In this document: positions 9,811-18,546 of the stretch, one piece after another
Position numbering within the stretch: the first letter of the stretch is position 1
Layout of the letters: every line of letters starts with the position of its first letter
NCBI RefSeq assembly: GCF_900115705.1
Contig: NZ_FOXL01000011.1
Location: 1 to 64,000 of the forward strand
DNA from: Frateuria terrea
GTDB lineage: Bacteria; Pseudomonadota; Gammaproteobacteria; Xanthomonadales; Rhodanobacteraceae
Direction: 5' to 3'
Length of the DNA stretch: 64,000 nucleotides
The notes under the pieces: generated by a model
The model's database searches: none
What the model was told of the DNA's origin: nothing
Seen by the model: only the letters and a program-made list of their open reading frames with translations
Position numbers and translations under genes: made by a program

Positions 9811-10545
9811 TCAGGCCTCGGCCAACGCCGCTTCGGGCAGCTCCAGCCGGCGCCAGACACTGCCGCCCTGGGCGGCCTTGTCCAGTGCATCCAGCCGCTG
9901 CTCGTGCGCGGCAAGTTCACCGGCATTGGCGCGCAGGACACGCGGGCGGCGCAGCAGCGTGACCGGCGCCAGCACCGCCCCGCCGGCGTCTTCGCCGGCA
10001 CCCTCGAAGGCCAGGTCCAGTACCACCTGGCCCGAGGTCATCGCGAGGTACACGTCGGCCAGCAGTTGGGCGTCGATCAGGCCGCCGTGCAGGTCGCGGG
10101 CGGAGTTGTCCACGCCCAGGCGCTTGCACAGCGCATCCAGGCTGTTGCGCTGGCCGGGATAGCGCTCGCGCGCCATCGCCAAGGTGTCGATCACGCGGCA
10201 GCGGTCGGCGATGCAGCCCAGGTGCGCGCCCACGCGCGCCAGTTCCGCGTCCAGGAAGCCGACGTCGAAGCTGGCGTTGTGGATGATCAGTTCCGCATCG
10301 CCGATGAAGGCCAGGAAGTCGCCCACCACCTCGGCAAAAAACGGCTTGTCGAGCAGGAACTCGTCCTCGATGCCGGTAACCTGCCGCGCGCCCTCGTCGA
10401 TCGCGCGCTCGGGGTTGAGGTAGGTCTGCCAATGGCGGCCGGTCGGCCGCCGTTCGACCAGCTCGACGCAGGCGATTTCGATCAACCGATGCCCCTGGCG
10501 TACTTCCAGGCCGGTGGTCTCGGTATCCAGAACGATCTGTCTCAT
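9811..10545 (-). CDS. dnaQ: DNA polymerase III epsilon subunit (3'-5' proofreading exonuclease)
   Basis: Provides proofreading in the replicative polymerase core. The 244-aa protein matches E. coli DnaQ (243). Exo I motif: LDTETTGLE (catalytic Asp and Glu) at residues about 5-13. Exo [15 protein letters not shown]. Exo [17 protein letters not shown] with the catalytic His and Asp. The C-terminal tail that contacts DnaE is present. It follows rnhA with a 4-bp ATGA overlap, the classical rnhA-dnaQ coupling, though here both are on the same strand rather than divergent as in E. coli. Confidence 0.96.
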   Translation of the reverse strand: MRQIVLDTETTGLEVRQGHRLIEIACVELVERRPTGRHWQTYLNPERAIDEGARQVTGIEDEFLLDKPFFAEVVGDFLAFIGDAELIIHNASFDVGFLDAELARVGAHLGCIADRCRVIDTLAMARERYPGQRNSLDALCKRLGVDNSARDLHGGLIDAQLLADVYLAMTSGQVVLDLAFEGAGEDAGGAVLAPVTLLRRPRVLRANAGELAAHEQRLDALDKAAQGGSVWRRLELPEAALAEA

Positions 10546-10985
10546 GCCCTGCCCCTGTAGCGCTCGGCCTGCTCGCGCGCGGCAGTGTCGACGCGCTCGT
10601 TTTCGACATGCCCGGTGTGGCCGCGCACCCATGACCAGCGTACCTGATGCGGCGCCTTGGCCGCTGCCAACCGCTCCCACAGATCCTGGTTCTTCACCGG
10701 CTTCTTGTCGGACGTGCGCCAACCGTTGGCAACCCATCTGGGCAACCACTGCTCGATGCCCTGCATCACGTAGCGCGAGTCGGTGGTGAGCACCACCTTG
10801 CACGGACGCGTCAGCGCTTCCAATGCTCCGATCGCGGCCATCAGTTCCATGCGGTTGTTGGTGGTGTCCGGCTCGCCGCCGGAGAACACCCGCTCGACGC
10901 CCTTTGCGCGCAGCAGGGCCGCCCAGCCGCCGGGCCCGGGATTGCCCAGGCACGCGCCGTCGGTAAACGCTTCGACTTCGATCAT
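10542..10985 (-). CDS. rnhA: Ribonuclease HI
   Basis: Cleaves the RNA strand of RNA-DNA hybrids such as R-loops and primers. The 147-aa protein has all RNase H1 features: [16 protein letters not shown] with the first catalytic Asp, [16 protein letters not shown] with Glu, [11 protein letters not shown] with the second Asp, the basic protrusion [18 protein letters not shown], and [15 protein letters not shown] with His and the last Asp. Length is normal (about 150). It is translationally coupled to dnaQ. The methyltransferase gene upstream lies on the same strand 17 bp away, so a three-gene operon is likely. Confidence 0.96.
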   Translation of the reverse strand: MIEVEAFTDGACLGNPGPGGWAALLRAKGVERVFSGGEPDTTNNRMELMAAIGALEALTRPCKVVLTTDSRYVMQGIEQWLPRWVANGWRTSDKKPVKNQDLWERLAAAKAPHQVRWSWVRGHTGHVENERVDTAAREQAERYRGRA

Positions 10986-11001
10986 CGTTCCTCGCGAAGA
11001 A

Positions 11002-11679
11002 TCAGGCAGCGGCGCTGCGGCGCGCGCCGGGCGCCAGGCCGGCCACCGGCGCGGCAGCGATCGCACGTGGGCGCAACCGGATCGGCGCGGCCGCCTGGCG
11101 GCGCTTGCGCGCGATCAGCAGGTAGCCGCCGCCCAGCGGGCCACCATGATGCGGCACACCTGCCGAGCTCGGCCACATCGGCCCCACCCGCTGCACGCGT
11201 TCGACATTGAGTTCCGCACCGCGCAGCCAGCGGCCGATGCGCAGCGGGGATTCCAGGTTCATGCCACCCTGGCCGCGCCACAGCAACCACGGCAGCCAGC
11301 CACTGGCCGGATGCATGCCGGTCAGTGCCAGCATGCCACCGGGCGCAAGCACGCGCGCCGCTTCGCACAGCAGGGACTGGGCATCAGGCGCCACTTCCAG
11401 GGCGTGGCTCAGCAGCACCAGGCCGAAGGCGTCGTCGAGGAATGGCAGCGGCTCGTCCAGCCGCGTGTGCAGGTCGCCCCTGCAATGGCTGCCGTCCAGG
11501 TGCAGGTGCACCCAGCGGTCGAGCATCGGCGAGGCCGGCAGGTCGCGCGCAATGGCGGACACCTGCAGCGCATAGGTGCCTGCGCAGCGTTGCAGCTCCG
11601 GAGCGAGCGCCTGCGCTTCTGCGGCAAGCAGGCCGCGCATCGGCTTGCTGTCGTAGAGGTCTAGATCGCGCTGAGCCAT
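11002..11679 (-). CDS. SAM-dependent methyltransferase-like protein
   Basis: A 225-aa protein with the C-terminal half of a class I methyltransferase fold: [20 protein letters not shown] (motif II/III), [16 protein letters not shown] (motif IV) and [11 protein letters not shown] at the end. The glycine-rich SAM loop is not recognisable at the N-terminus, so activity is uncertain. Genes of this type often sit beside gloB and rnhA in gammaproteobacteria, as here (gloB is divergent). The start at 11679 gives [10 protein letters not shown]; longer in-frame starts run into the divergent promoter region. The extreme C-terminus is Ala/Arg-rich. Confidence 0.75.
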   Translation of the reverse strand: MAQRDLDLYDSKPMRGLLAAEAQALAPELQRCAGTYALQVSAIARDLPASPMLDRWVHLHLDGSHCRGDLHTRLDEPLPFLDDAFGLVLLSHALEVAPDAQSLLCEAARVLAPGGMLALTGMHPASGWLPWLLWRGQGGMNLESPLRIGRWLRGAELNVERVQRVGPMWPSSAGVPHHGGPLGGGYLLIARKRRQAAAPIRLRPRAIAAAPVAGLAPGARRSAAA

Positions 11680-11887
11680 GTCGCGCCCGTTCTTGCTGCA
11701 AAACGGAAGTGTAGCCGCTGATGGCTGGAAGCGCGTCACAGGTCGCGGAACGTGTTTCCAGCCTGAACACGAATCACACATTTAACAGCCCACTAACGAG
11801 CACCCCCAATGGCGCACCTATAGTCGAACGGTTCGCGCACGCCAGGACGCCTGCGCCAGTCGATACGAAAGGCTGCGGAGACCGTTC

Positions 11888-12649
11888 TTGCACGTCGTAC
11901 CGTTACCGGCGCTTGCCGACAATTACATCTGGTTGATGCACGATGACGCCGGCCAGGCCATCGTGGTCGATCCGGGCGAAGCCGCTCCCGTCGAAGCCGC
12001 CCTGGCCGCTCGTTCGCTGCGCCTGCGGGCGATCCTCCTGACTCACCACCACAGCGACCACATCGCCGGTGCCGCCACCCTGCGCGACCGCCACGGCGCG
12101 AACGTCTTCGCGCCGCACGACGAGCGCATCACGGCCGACCACCGCGTGGGCGACGGCGACGTCGTCGCGCTGGAGCAACCTCAGGCGCGCTTCGAGGTGC
12201 TCCAGGTATCCGGCCACACCCGCAGCCACATCGCCTACGCCGGCGAAGGCCTGCTGTTCTGCGGTGACACGCTGTTCAGCCTCGGCTGCGGGCGCCTGTT
12301 CGAAGGCACCCCGGCGCAGATGCTCGCCTCGCTGGAGCGGCTGGCCGCGCTGCCGGGCGATCTCATGGTCTGCTGCGGCCATGAATACACCGAGGCCAAT
12401 GGCCGCTTCGCGCGGCAGGTCGACCCGGCCAATGCCGCGCTGGCCCTCCGCTGCAACGAAGCTGCCGAGGCCCGCGCCCACGGCCGTCCCACCGTCCCCG
12501 TGCCGTTGGCCAGCGAGCTGGCGTGCAATCCCTTCCTGCGCACCGACAGCTCGTCGCTGGCCGACTGGGCCCGTCGCCAGCATGCCGCCGACGGCCGCGT
12601 CGAACGCTTCGCCGCCCTGCGCGCCGCCAAGGATGCCTTCCACGGATGA
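11888..12649 (+). CDS. gloB: Hydroxyacylglutathione hydrolase (glyoxalase II)
   Basis: Hydrolyses S-D-lactoylglutathione to D-lactate and glutathione, the second step of methylglyoxal detoxification. The 253-aa protein is a metallo-beta-lactamase fold with the binuclear motif THHHSDH at residues 52-58, then VSGHTRSHIAY, LFCGDTLFSLGCGRLFEGT and CCGHEYTEAN, which supply the remaining His/Asp ligands. The start is TTG at 11888 with GGAGA just upstream; it reproduces the standard N-terminus (VVPLPALADNYIWL). Its stop overlaps the mltD start (ATGA). Confidence 0.95.
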   Translation: MHVVPLPALADNYIWLMHDDAGQAIVVDPGEAAPVEAALAARSLRLRAILLTHHHSDHIAGAATLRDRHGANVFAPHDERITADHRVGDGDVVALEQPQARFEVLQVSGHTRSHIAYAGEGLLFCGDTLFSLGCGRLFEGTPAQMLASLERLAALPGDLMVCCGHEYTEANGRFARQVDPANAALALRCNEAAEARAHGRPTVPVPLASELACNPFLRTDSSSLADWARRQHAADGRVERFAALRAAKDAFHG

Positions 12650-13896
12650 AACACGTACTGCGCCCCCTGCCGCTCGCCTTGTCGCTGCTGGTCGCCGCCT
12701 GCGCCACCGCACCGATTCCCGAGGCACCACCGCCGCGCGCCGAGGCGCCCGTGGCCCAGGTCCCGGATGTCACCGCCGGCGCCCCGGCCAGCCCGCAGGC
12801 GCCAGCCGCCACCAACGTGTGGGACCAGCTGCGCGGCAGCTTTGCGATGGCCGATTGCGCCGCCGATCCGGCGATCGACACCTGGGCCCGCCGCTATACC
12901 CGCTCGCCCAAACGCTTCGAAGCGCAGATGCGCCGCATCCTGCCGCGGCTGGTCTACGTCCAGGAAAGTGCGCAGCGCCATGGCGTCGCCGGCGAGTTCG
13001 CGCTGCTGCCCTGGGTGGAGAGCCACTTCAACCCGGTCGCGCCGCACAAGCGCCGTGCTGCGGGCATGTGGCAGATCATGCCGGGTACCGCCCGGCACAT
13101 GGGCCTGGATGTCGGGCGTGACTACGACGGCCGCCTCGACGTGCCGGCCGCCACCGACAAGGTGATGACCCTGCTCAAGGACTACCACGACTACTTCCAG
13201 GACTGGCGCCTGGCGGACTACGCGTACAACGCCGGCCGCTGGGGCGTCGACCGCCTGGTGAACCGGGAAGGCGCGCCACCGGCCGAGCCGGCGGTACCCA
13301 CGCTGCCGGTGCGCGCCAGCACCCGCCAGCACCTGGTCAAGCTGATGGCTATCGCCTGCGTGGTGCGCGATCCCGCGCGCTTCCACGTCACGCTGCCGAC
13401 GCTGGAGCAAAGCCGGCACCTGGTTACCGTTCAACTGGACCGGCGCCTGTCGCTGCACCAGGCCGCGCGACAGGCCGGCTTGCCCCGGGCCGCGCTGGCC
13501 GACCTCAACGCGGGCTACCGCAACGGCATCGTCGACACCCGCCACGGTGGCCGCCTGCTGCTGCCGCGCCAGCAGGCCGAGCAGCTGCGCACGGCGCTGC
13601 TGGCACAGGCGGTCGGCGGGCCGGGCGACCGGGTCGCCAGCGTCAGCGCGAAGCCGTCGCTTCCCGACCTGGGCGACGACGATCCGCCGGCCACGCGCAA
13701 GGCCGAACATATTCCCGCCACGCCGACGGTCGATGCGCCCGCCCAGCCACAGACCCATGTCGTGCGCCGTGGCGACACGCTGTTCGAACTGGCCCGACAC
13801 TACGGCGTGAAGGTGGCGCAGCTCAAGCGCTGGAACCACCTGGAGGGCAACGCCATCCGCATCGGGCAGAAGCTCACGGTGGGCGCACCCGACTGA
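12646..13896 (+). CDS. mltD: Membrane-bound lytic murein transglycosylase D (lipoprotein)
   Basis: Cleaves peptidoglycan between MurNAc and GlcNAc to give 1,6-anhydromuropeptides. The N-terminus is a lipoprotein signal with lipobox LVAAC (Cys19). The SLT domain spans about residues 95-240: FALLPWVESHFNP with catalytic Glu125, AAGMWQIMPGTARHMGL and YAYNAGRWGVDRLV. After a linker there is one clear C-terminal LysM domain (HVVRRGDTLFELARHYGV...IRIGQKLTVG). At 416 aa it has fewer LysM repeats than E. coli MltD. It is translationally coupled to gloB, a common gammaproteobacterial pairing. Confidence 0.93.
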   Translation: MKHVLRPLPLALSLLVAACATAPIPEAPPPRAEAPVAQVPDVTAGAPASPQAPAATNVWDQLRGSFAMADCAADPAIDTWARRYTRSPKRFEAQMRRILPRLVYVQESAQRHGVAGEFALLPWVESHFNPVAPHKRRAAGMWQIMPGTARHMGLDVGRDYDGRLDVPAATDKVMTLLKDYHDYFQDWRLADYAYNAGRWGVDRLVNREGAPPAEPAVPTLPVRASTRQHLVKLMAIACVVRDPARFHVTLPTLEQSRHLVTVQLDRRLSLHQAARQAGLPRAALADLNAGYRNGIVDTRHGGRLLLPRQQAEQLRTALLAQAVGGPGDRVASVSAKPSLPDLGDDDPPATRKAEHIPATPTVDAPAQPQTHVVRRGDTLFELARHYGVKVAQLKRWNHLEGNAIRIGQKLTVGAPD

Positions 13897-13899
13897 GGG

Positions 13900-13921
13900 G
13901 TGGCCGCCCACCGGCGGCCAC
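13900..13921. terminator. Hairpin between convergent mltD and asnB
   Basis: A perfect 9-bp stem (GTGGCCGCC with GGCGGCCAC) and 4-nt loop lie 4 bp after the mltD stop and 4 bp before the asnB stop. There is no T tract on either side, so termination is inferred from position. Confidence 0.5.
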
Positions 13922-13924
13922 GCG

Positions 13925-15871
13925 CTATCCGTCGCCGCGCACCGCGGCGCGGCTCTGCCGCCAGTAGTCCTGCCAGGCCTGGAACATCAGCACGTTCCAC
14001 AGGTGCGTGTGCCACTTGCGCTCACCCTGGCCGAAACGCTGCCACACCTGCGCGACCGCCGCCGCATCCAGCACACCCTCGGCGGCCAGCCGCTGCGGCG
14101 AGAGCAGGTCGCCAGCCCACGACTTCAGGTCGCCGCGCAGCCACGCCGTCACCGGCGCGCCGAAGCCGCGCTTGCCGCGATGGACCATCGAGGCCGGCAG
14201 GTAGCGCAGCAGCACCTTCTTGAGCAGAAACTTGCTCACCCCGGCGCGCAGCTTCATGTCCAGCGGCAGCGACCAGGCGAACTCGGCAACGCGCCAGTCC
14301 AGCAGCGGCGCGCGCGCCTCCAGGCTCACCGCCATGCTGGTGCGGTCGACCTTGCACAGCAGGTCGTCGGGCAGGTAGGTGACGAAGTCGGCCAGCATCA
14401 TCGCGTCGGCCGGCGTGCCGGCGCCCTCGAGCGGATCGGCCAGGTGATAGAACGACTCCACCGCCCGCGCACCCGGCACCACCGCGGCCGGGTCGCGCCA
14501 GCGCGCCACGCGGTTGCGATAGACGTCGCCGATGCCGCGCGCCCCCATCTCCGCCAGCAGCGCCGCCAGGCCACCGCTGCGCGAGGCCTCGCCCTGCCCA
14601 TCGGCGAGCCGCGCCAGCGACCGGCGCAGTGTCAAAGGCACGCGCGAGAGCATTCGCCAGTTGCGCAGCGCACGCTGGTAGCGGCTGTAGCCGAAGAACA
14701 ATTCATCACCGCCATCACCGGACAGCGCGACCGTGACGCCGCGGCGCGCGAGCCTGGCCACCAGCGCGGTCGGCACCTGCGAAGCATCGGCGAACGGCTC
14801 GTCGAACATCGCCGGCAACTGCGGCACCACCGCCAGCGCATCGGCGCCGTTGACGTAAAGCTCGGTGTGGTCGGTATGCAGGTATCCCGCGACCTCGCGC
14901 GCCAGCGGCGCCTCGTCGTGGTGCGAGCCTTCGAAGCCGATGCTGAAGCTGTGCACCGGGCGCGTGCTCTGTGCCTGCATCATCGAGGTGACGATGGACG
15001 AGTCGGCGCCGCCGGAGAGGAACACGCCCACCGGCACGTCCGCCACCATGCGCAGGCCGACGGCGTCGCGCAGCAGCTCGTCGAGCCGCTGTTCCGCCTC
15101 GGCGTCGCCACCGGCGAACGGCGCCGCCAAGGCCGCACGCATGCGTTCGCGCGCATCCCAGAACGGTCGCTGCGCCAGCTCGGGCTGGTGGGACGACGCA
15201 CCCGCGGCGACCGCCGCCGCATCCAGGCGCAGCAGGCGCCCGGGCATGAGCTTGAACGTGCGCTCGTGGATGCAATGCGGCGCCGGGATGTAGTCCAGCC
15301 GCAGCAGCAGGGTGAGCGCGTCGCGGTCGATGCCGTTGTCGAACTGCGGATGGCGCCACAGCGCCTTCAGTTCGGAGCCGAACACCAGCGTGTCGCCGGC
15401 CCAGCCGTAGTACAGCGGCTTCTTGCCGACGCGGTCGCGCGCCAGCCACAGGCAACGCTCGCTGCGGTCCCACAGTGCCAGCGCGAACATGCCGTTGCAG
15501 CGGCGCAGGCTTTCCTCCACGCCCCAGGCGGAGAACGCGGCGAGCAGCACCTCGGTGTCGGAGTGGCCGCGGAAGCGCGCGCCCAGTGCTTCCAGTTGCC
15601 CGCGCAACTGGCTGAAGTTGTAGATCTCGCCGTTGTAGGCCAGCACGTAGCGGCCGTCGACCGATGCCATCGGCTGGTGCCCCAGCGGCGACAGGTCGAG
15701 GATGCTCAGCCGCTGGTGCGCCAGCGCGACACCGGCCGGCGCATCCACCCAGGTGCCGCTGTCGTCCGGCCCACGGTGCGCGATCGCCGTGCCCATCGCA
15801 GCGGCCAGCGCCGCGAGTTGTTCCTCCTGCCGCCCCGGCGAAGGCAGCAGCAGGCCCGCCAATCCACACAT
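13925..15871 (-). CDS. asnB: Asparagine synthase (glutamine-hydrolysing), AsnB family
   Basis: Transfers amide nitrogen from glutamine to an acyl-adenylated substrate, normally aspartate. The 648-aa protein starts MCGLAG, leaving the catalytic N-terminal Cys2 after Met removal. The class II glutaminase domain (about 1-200) has AHRGPDDSG, HQRLSILDLSPLGHQP and YNGEIYNFSQL. The synthetase domain (about 230-620) has the PP-loop FLSGGADSSIV and ALSGDGGDELFFGY. Relatives of this length occur both as true asparagine synthetases and as amidotransferases in polysaccharide clusters; the context here (mltD, amidohydrolase) does not decide. Single gene, convergent with mltD. Confidence 0.88.
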   Translation of the reverse strand: MCGLAGLLLPSPGRQEEQLAALAAAMGTAIAHRGPDDSGTWVDAPAGVALAHQRLSILDLSPLGHQPMASVDGRYVLAYNGEIYNFSQLRGQLEALGARFRGHSDTEVLLAAFSAWGVEESLRRCNGMFALALWDRSERCLWLARDRVGKKPLYYGWAGDTLVFGSELKALWRHPQFDNGIDRDALTLLLRLDYIPAPHCIHERTFKLMPGRLLRLDAAAVAAGASSHQPELAQRPFWDARERMRAALAAPFAGGDAEAEQRLDELLRDAVGLRMVADVPVGVFLSGGADSSIVTSMMQAQSTRPVHSFSIGFEGSHHDEAPLAREVAGYLHTDHTELYVNGADALAVVPQLPAMFDEPFADASQVPTALVARLARRGVTVALSGDGGDELFFGYSRYQRALRNWRMLSRVPLTLRRSLARLADGQGEASRSGGLAALLAEMGARGIGDVYRNRVARWRDPAAVVPGARAVESFYHLADPLEGAGTPADAMMLADFVTYLPDDLLCKVDRTSMAVSLEARAPLLDWRVAEFAWSLPLDMKLRAGVSKFLLKKVLLRYLPASMVHRGKRGFGAPVTAWLRGDLKSWAGDLLSPQRLAAEGVLDAAAVAQVWQRFGQGERKWHTHLWNVLMFQAWQDYWRQSRAAVRGDG

Positions 15872-15977
15872 GGTTCCGTTCCACCGAATCGATCCGGCCC
15901 TTATACCCGAAAAGGTCCCGGGGCCTTCGCGCCGGTGATACAAAGACGGACCAGGCCCAACGGAAAGGAACACGCCC

Positions 15978-17306
15978 ATGCCCCTGCACCGCCCCCGCCG
16001 TCTCCTGGCCGCCCTGCTCGGCACCCTGCTCACCGGAAGTGCGCTGGGCGCCGCGCCTGCCAAGCCCGCCGACCATCCGCTGCTGCTGAAGGCCGACCGC
16101 GTGTTCGACGCGCGCAGCGAGCAGGCGCACCCGGGCTGGGTGGTGCTGGTGCAGGGCGACAGGATCGCTGCGGTCGGACCGGCCGGCCAGGTACAGCTGC
16201 CGCCCGGCACGCAGACCATCGACCTGCCCGGCACCACCCTGCTGCCCGGCCTGATCGACGCGCATTCGCACATCTTCCTGCACCCGTACAACGAGACGCT
16301 GTGGAACGACCAGGTGCTCAAGGAAAGCCTGCCCTACCGCACCATCGAAGCCGTGCAGCACGCGCACGACACGCTGATGGCCGGCTTCACCGCGCTGCGC
16401 GACCTTGGCACCGAAGGCGCCGGCTACGGCGACGTCGATGTGCAGCACGCCATCGACCAGGGCCTGATCCCCGGTCCGCACCTGTTCGCCGCCACCCGCG
16501 CCACCATCGCCAGCCACTGCTACGGCCCCGGCCCGATGGGCTTCCGCAGCGACCTGGACCTGCCGCAGGGCGGCATCCCGGTCAGCGGCGTGCCGCAGAT
16601 GATCGACGCGGTGCGCGACCAGGCCGGCCACGGCGCCGACTGGATCAAGATCTACGCCGACTACCACTGCGGCAAGAGCCACGGCTCGGTGCCCACCTTC
16701 AGCGAGGAGGAGCTGAAGGCCGGCGTCGAGACCGCGCACTCGCTGGGCCTGCCGGTCTCGGTGCACTCGACCACGCCCGAAGGCATGCGCCGCGCCGTGC
16801 TGGCCGGCGTCGACACCATCGAGCACGGCTACGGCGGCACCGCCGAAGTGTTCGCGCTGATGAAGAAGCACGGCGTGGCCTTCCTGCCCACGCTGGAAGC
16901 CGAAGCGGCCTACGCCCAGTACTTCAGCGGCTGGAAACCCGGCCAGCCGCCCAATGAAGCGATGCAACAGGCAGCCCACGCCTTCAAGCTGGCGATGGAC
17001 GCCGGCGTCACCATCGGCAACGGCAGCGACGTAGGCGTGTTCAGCCACGGCGACAACTACAAGGAACTGGAGTGGATGGTGCGCGACGGCATGCGCCCCA
17101 CCCAGGCCCTGCTCGCCGCCACCGCGGTGGACGCAGAGATCCTGCGCCAGCAGGACCGGTTCGGCCAGCTCAAGCCCGGCCTGGAGGCCGACATCATCGC
17201 CGTCCAGGGCGACCCCACCACCGACATCGGCGCCCTGCAGCACGTGCCGTTCGTGATGAAGGATGGGGTGATCTACAAGCAAGGCGGGGCGGAAACCTCG
17301 CGCTGA
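15978..17306 (+). CDS. Exported metal-dependent amidohydrolase (imidazolonepropionase-like)
   Basis: A 442-aa amidohydrolase-superfamily enzyme with an N-terminal signal peptide (residues 1-25, [16 protein letters not shown]). The TIM-barrel metal motif [10 protein letters not shown] is near residue 90. Next come [11 protein letters not shown] at the carboxylated-Lys position, [28 protein letters not shown] with two metal His, and [10 protein letters not shown] with the catalytic Asp. The C-terminal [16 protein letters not shown] closes the composite beta-sandwich. Such enzymes are often Xaa-Pro dipeptidases or aryldialkyl-type hydrolases; the substrate cannot be told from sequence. It is probably periplasmic. 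Confidence 0.88.
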   Translation: MPLHRPRRLLAALLGTLLTGSALGAAPAKPADHPLLLKADRVFDARSEQAHPGWVVLVQGDRIAAVGPAGQVQLPPGTQTIDLPGTTLLPGLIDAHSHIFLHPYNETLWNDQVLKESLPYRTIEAVQHAHDTLMAGFTALRDLGTEGAGYGDVDVQHAIDQGLIPGPHLFAATRATIASHCYGPGPMGFRSDLDLPQGGIPVSGVPQMIDAVRDQAGHGADWIKIYADYHCGKSHGSVPTFSEEELKAGVETAHSLGLPVSVHSTTPEGMRRAVLAGVDTIEHGYGGTAEVFALMKKHGVAFLPTLEAEAAYAQYFSGWKPGQPPNEAMQQAAHAFKLAMDAGVTIGNGSDVGVFSHGDNYKELEWMVRDGMRPTQALLAATAVDAEILRQQDRFGQLKPGLEADIIAVQGDPTTDIGALQHVPFVMKDGVIYKQGGAETSR

Positions 17307-17674
17307 CCGGTCGTGGATAGCGCATCGTGGCAGGCATCCCGCCAGCGTCCATGCCCCACGCGCAAGGCCCGGAACCTTGCACGCAAGGCAAAAGGGCCCA
17401 AACGCGGTGCTCACCACCTCCAACCGCAAGGCTCAGAAGCGTTGCGCGCGGGGCTTTTGGCCGCACGCGCCTGCGAGCCCTGCGGTTTCATCGAAGGACC
17501 TCGGGGAAACTCTCAGCCGTCTACCGCCCAAACCCTTTTGCCTCCGGGATAGGCGGTCGGATTAGGCTGCGAGAATGACGCAAACCTTTGATGGGGCTAC
17601 AGTGACGAGAAATGCGACCGAGTCGCAACCGGCTTACGCTGCGGGATTAGGTTGCAATTTTCAATCTACTTTTA
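17307..17674. other. Non-coding flank of the cassette region
   Basis: No gene is supported here. The first half is built of partly repeated GC-rich strings (CGCAAGGC appears three times between about 17360 and 17430, mixed with GGGCCCAAACGCGG and GCGCGGGGCTTTTGGCC) that look like decayed repeat DNA. The second half turns AT-richer up to the cassette boundary at 17675. No integrase and no attI site are recognisable. Confidence 0.5.
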
Positions 17675-17681
17675 GTTAGCG
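17675..17681 (+). other. Left boundary of integron cassette 1 (GTTAGCG core)
   Basis: GTTAGCG fits the cassette insertion core GTTRRRY. The ten bases GTTAGCGCCC at 17675-17684 are the exact reverse complement of 18174-18183, the start of this cassette's own attC. That is the relation expected between the two ends of one gene cassette. Confidence 0.8.
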
Positions 17682-17696
17682 CCCAGGCACGGTGAC

Positions 17697-18182
17697 ATGA
17701 AAATTGCTCGGTTCCTGCCATTTTTTGCCTTTCTGTCACTCAGCGTTCTGAACTTCGACGCGCGCGCTATCAAGCTGCCTCCACCTCCAACAATCGCTCA
17801 GCTAGCGGGCGTCTGGATCGGCCCGGACGAGTCGGGTGCGGTTTTGCGTCTTGAACTTGATGGTCGCGGTACCGGGAGACTTCAAGTTAGTGAGCGTGGC
17901 TCACCCGCTGTGCTTTCCTCCTACAACGTAACGATCAAAAAAGATCGCTATGCCTCCAAGCTTTCCTTCGCGGTATCCCCAGCCGAAAACTCCCCAGGCA
18001 ATTTCAGCCTCTCTGGATCCGCGGTAGTTGGAGCACATGCCATCTCGCTCGTACGACACTTCAATGATGCGTACGAAGGCGCCCATCTAAATGCGTTGCT
18101 CATCCGGGAAAGTGATCTTGCACTTGGCTCACAAAGGCTCAAAGATATGGCAGCGCAGTCCAACGCACATCGTGGGCGCTAA
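17697..18182 (+). CDS. Integron-cassette-encoded exported protein of unknown function
   Basis: A 161-aa protein with a clear signal peptide (MKIARFLPFFAFLSLSVLNF, cleavage near ARA). The mature part begins with IKLPPPPTIAQLAGVWIGPDESGAVLRLELDG, a short beta-rich pattern like lipocalin-type or META-like small secreted proteins, and contains GTGRLQVSERG and FAVSPAENSPGNFSLSG. I do not recognise a family. Its codon use and GC are clearly lower than in neighbouring genes, and its stop codon TAA lies inside the attC R'' core, as in a typical gene cassette. It is 22 bp from the cassette's left boundary. Confidence 0.75.
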   Translation: MKIARFLPFFAFLSLSVLNFDARAIKLPPPPTIAQLAGVWIGPDESGAVLRLELDGRGTGRLQVSERGSPAVLSSYNVTIKKDRYASKLSFAVSPAENSPGNFSLSGSAVVGAHAISLVRHFNDAYEGAHLNALLIRESDLALGSQRLKDMAAQSNAHRGR

Positions 18183-18233
18183 CCAGTCATTCGAGGCGGA
18201 CGGCTTCGCCGCCGCTCAATTCCAGCGTTAGGC
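18174..18233 (+). other. attC recombination site of cassette 1
   Basis: The R'' end GGGCGCTAAC (18174-18183) is followed by GGCGGACGGCTTCGCCGCC, which folds on itself, then CTCAATTCCAGC and the R' core GTTAGGC at 18227-18233. The length of about 60 bp and the TTCG-GGCGG-CCGCC-CTCAA arrangement resemble Xanthomonas-type chromosomal attC sites. R'' is perfectly complementary over 10 bases to the cassette's left end at 17675. Confidence 0.85.
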
Positions 18234-18239
18234 CGCCGC

Positions 18240-18321
18240 ATGCACGAAGAGATCACCAGGGGCTCGCTTGCAGTCGTCTGGTTTTTGCTCTACTCCCTCA
18301 TCTGGTCGTTGGTGCTGTTCA
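18240..18321 (+). pseudogene. Truncated cassette-2 ORF interrupted by an IS110-type remnant
   Basis: An ATG lies 12 bp after the attC1 core and opens a reading frame MHEEITRGSLAVVWFL followed by a strongly hydrophobic LYSLIWSLVLFNL, one membrane segment. The frame stays open to 18437, but from about 18322 the DNA belongs to a transposase remnant read from the other strand, so the native C-terminus is lost. No ribosome site or family is recognised. Confidence 0.5.
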
Positions 18322-18490
18322 ACCTTCCTGCCGCCGCAGCACATGCCCGGCGGCATCCATCTCGCGCACCGAAAACACGTGCTTCGCCAGGTCCACACTC
18401 AGGTTATAGTGCCCATGGAGACTTCCTCCTCTGCTGACGGTTGTGTCGCAACACCATCATGGCCCTCAAGGCCGAAAGGGGAGGAAGTCT
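18322..18490 (-). mobile_element. IS110-family insertion sequence remnant (transposase N-terminus)
   Basis: On the minus strand the start MGTIT at 18416 is followed, after a 1-base deletion, by LSVDLAKHVFSVREMDAAG and HVLRRQE, the N-terminus of an IS110/IS1111 DEDD transposase with its first catalytic Asp (VDLAKH). Only about 33 codons survive. The flank up to 18490 is non-coding and carries an 11-bp perfect inverted repeat, AGACTTCCTCC at 18419-18429 with GGAGGAAGTCT at 18480-18490. On the plus strand this ends in T7 and would also act as a terminator. Confidence 0.75.
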
Positions 18491-18495
18491 TTTTT

Positions 18496-18546
18496 TACTC
18501 GTTCAAGGCGGACGGCTTTGCCGCCGCTTTAACTCCAGCGATATGA
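18496..18546 (+). other. Degraded attC site of cassette 2
   Basis: CTCGTTCAAGGCGGACGG followed by CTTTGCCGCCGC and TTTAACTCCAGCG closely copies attC1 (about 40 bases aligned with few changes). The R'' end reads TTTTTAC instead of CCTAAC and sits right against the IS remnant. The R' core reads GATATGA instead of GTTRRRY. It is probably no longer recombination-competent. Confidence 0.7.

Noticed and set aside
14003-16957. 984-codon plus-strand frame across asnB and the amidohydrolase
   Set aside because: It spans two real genes on different strands and has antisense-like composition.
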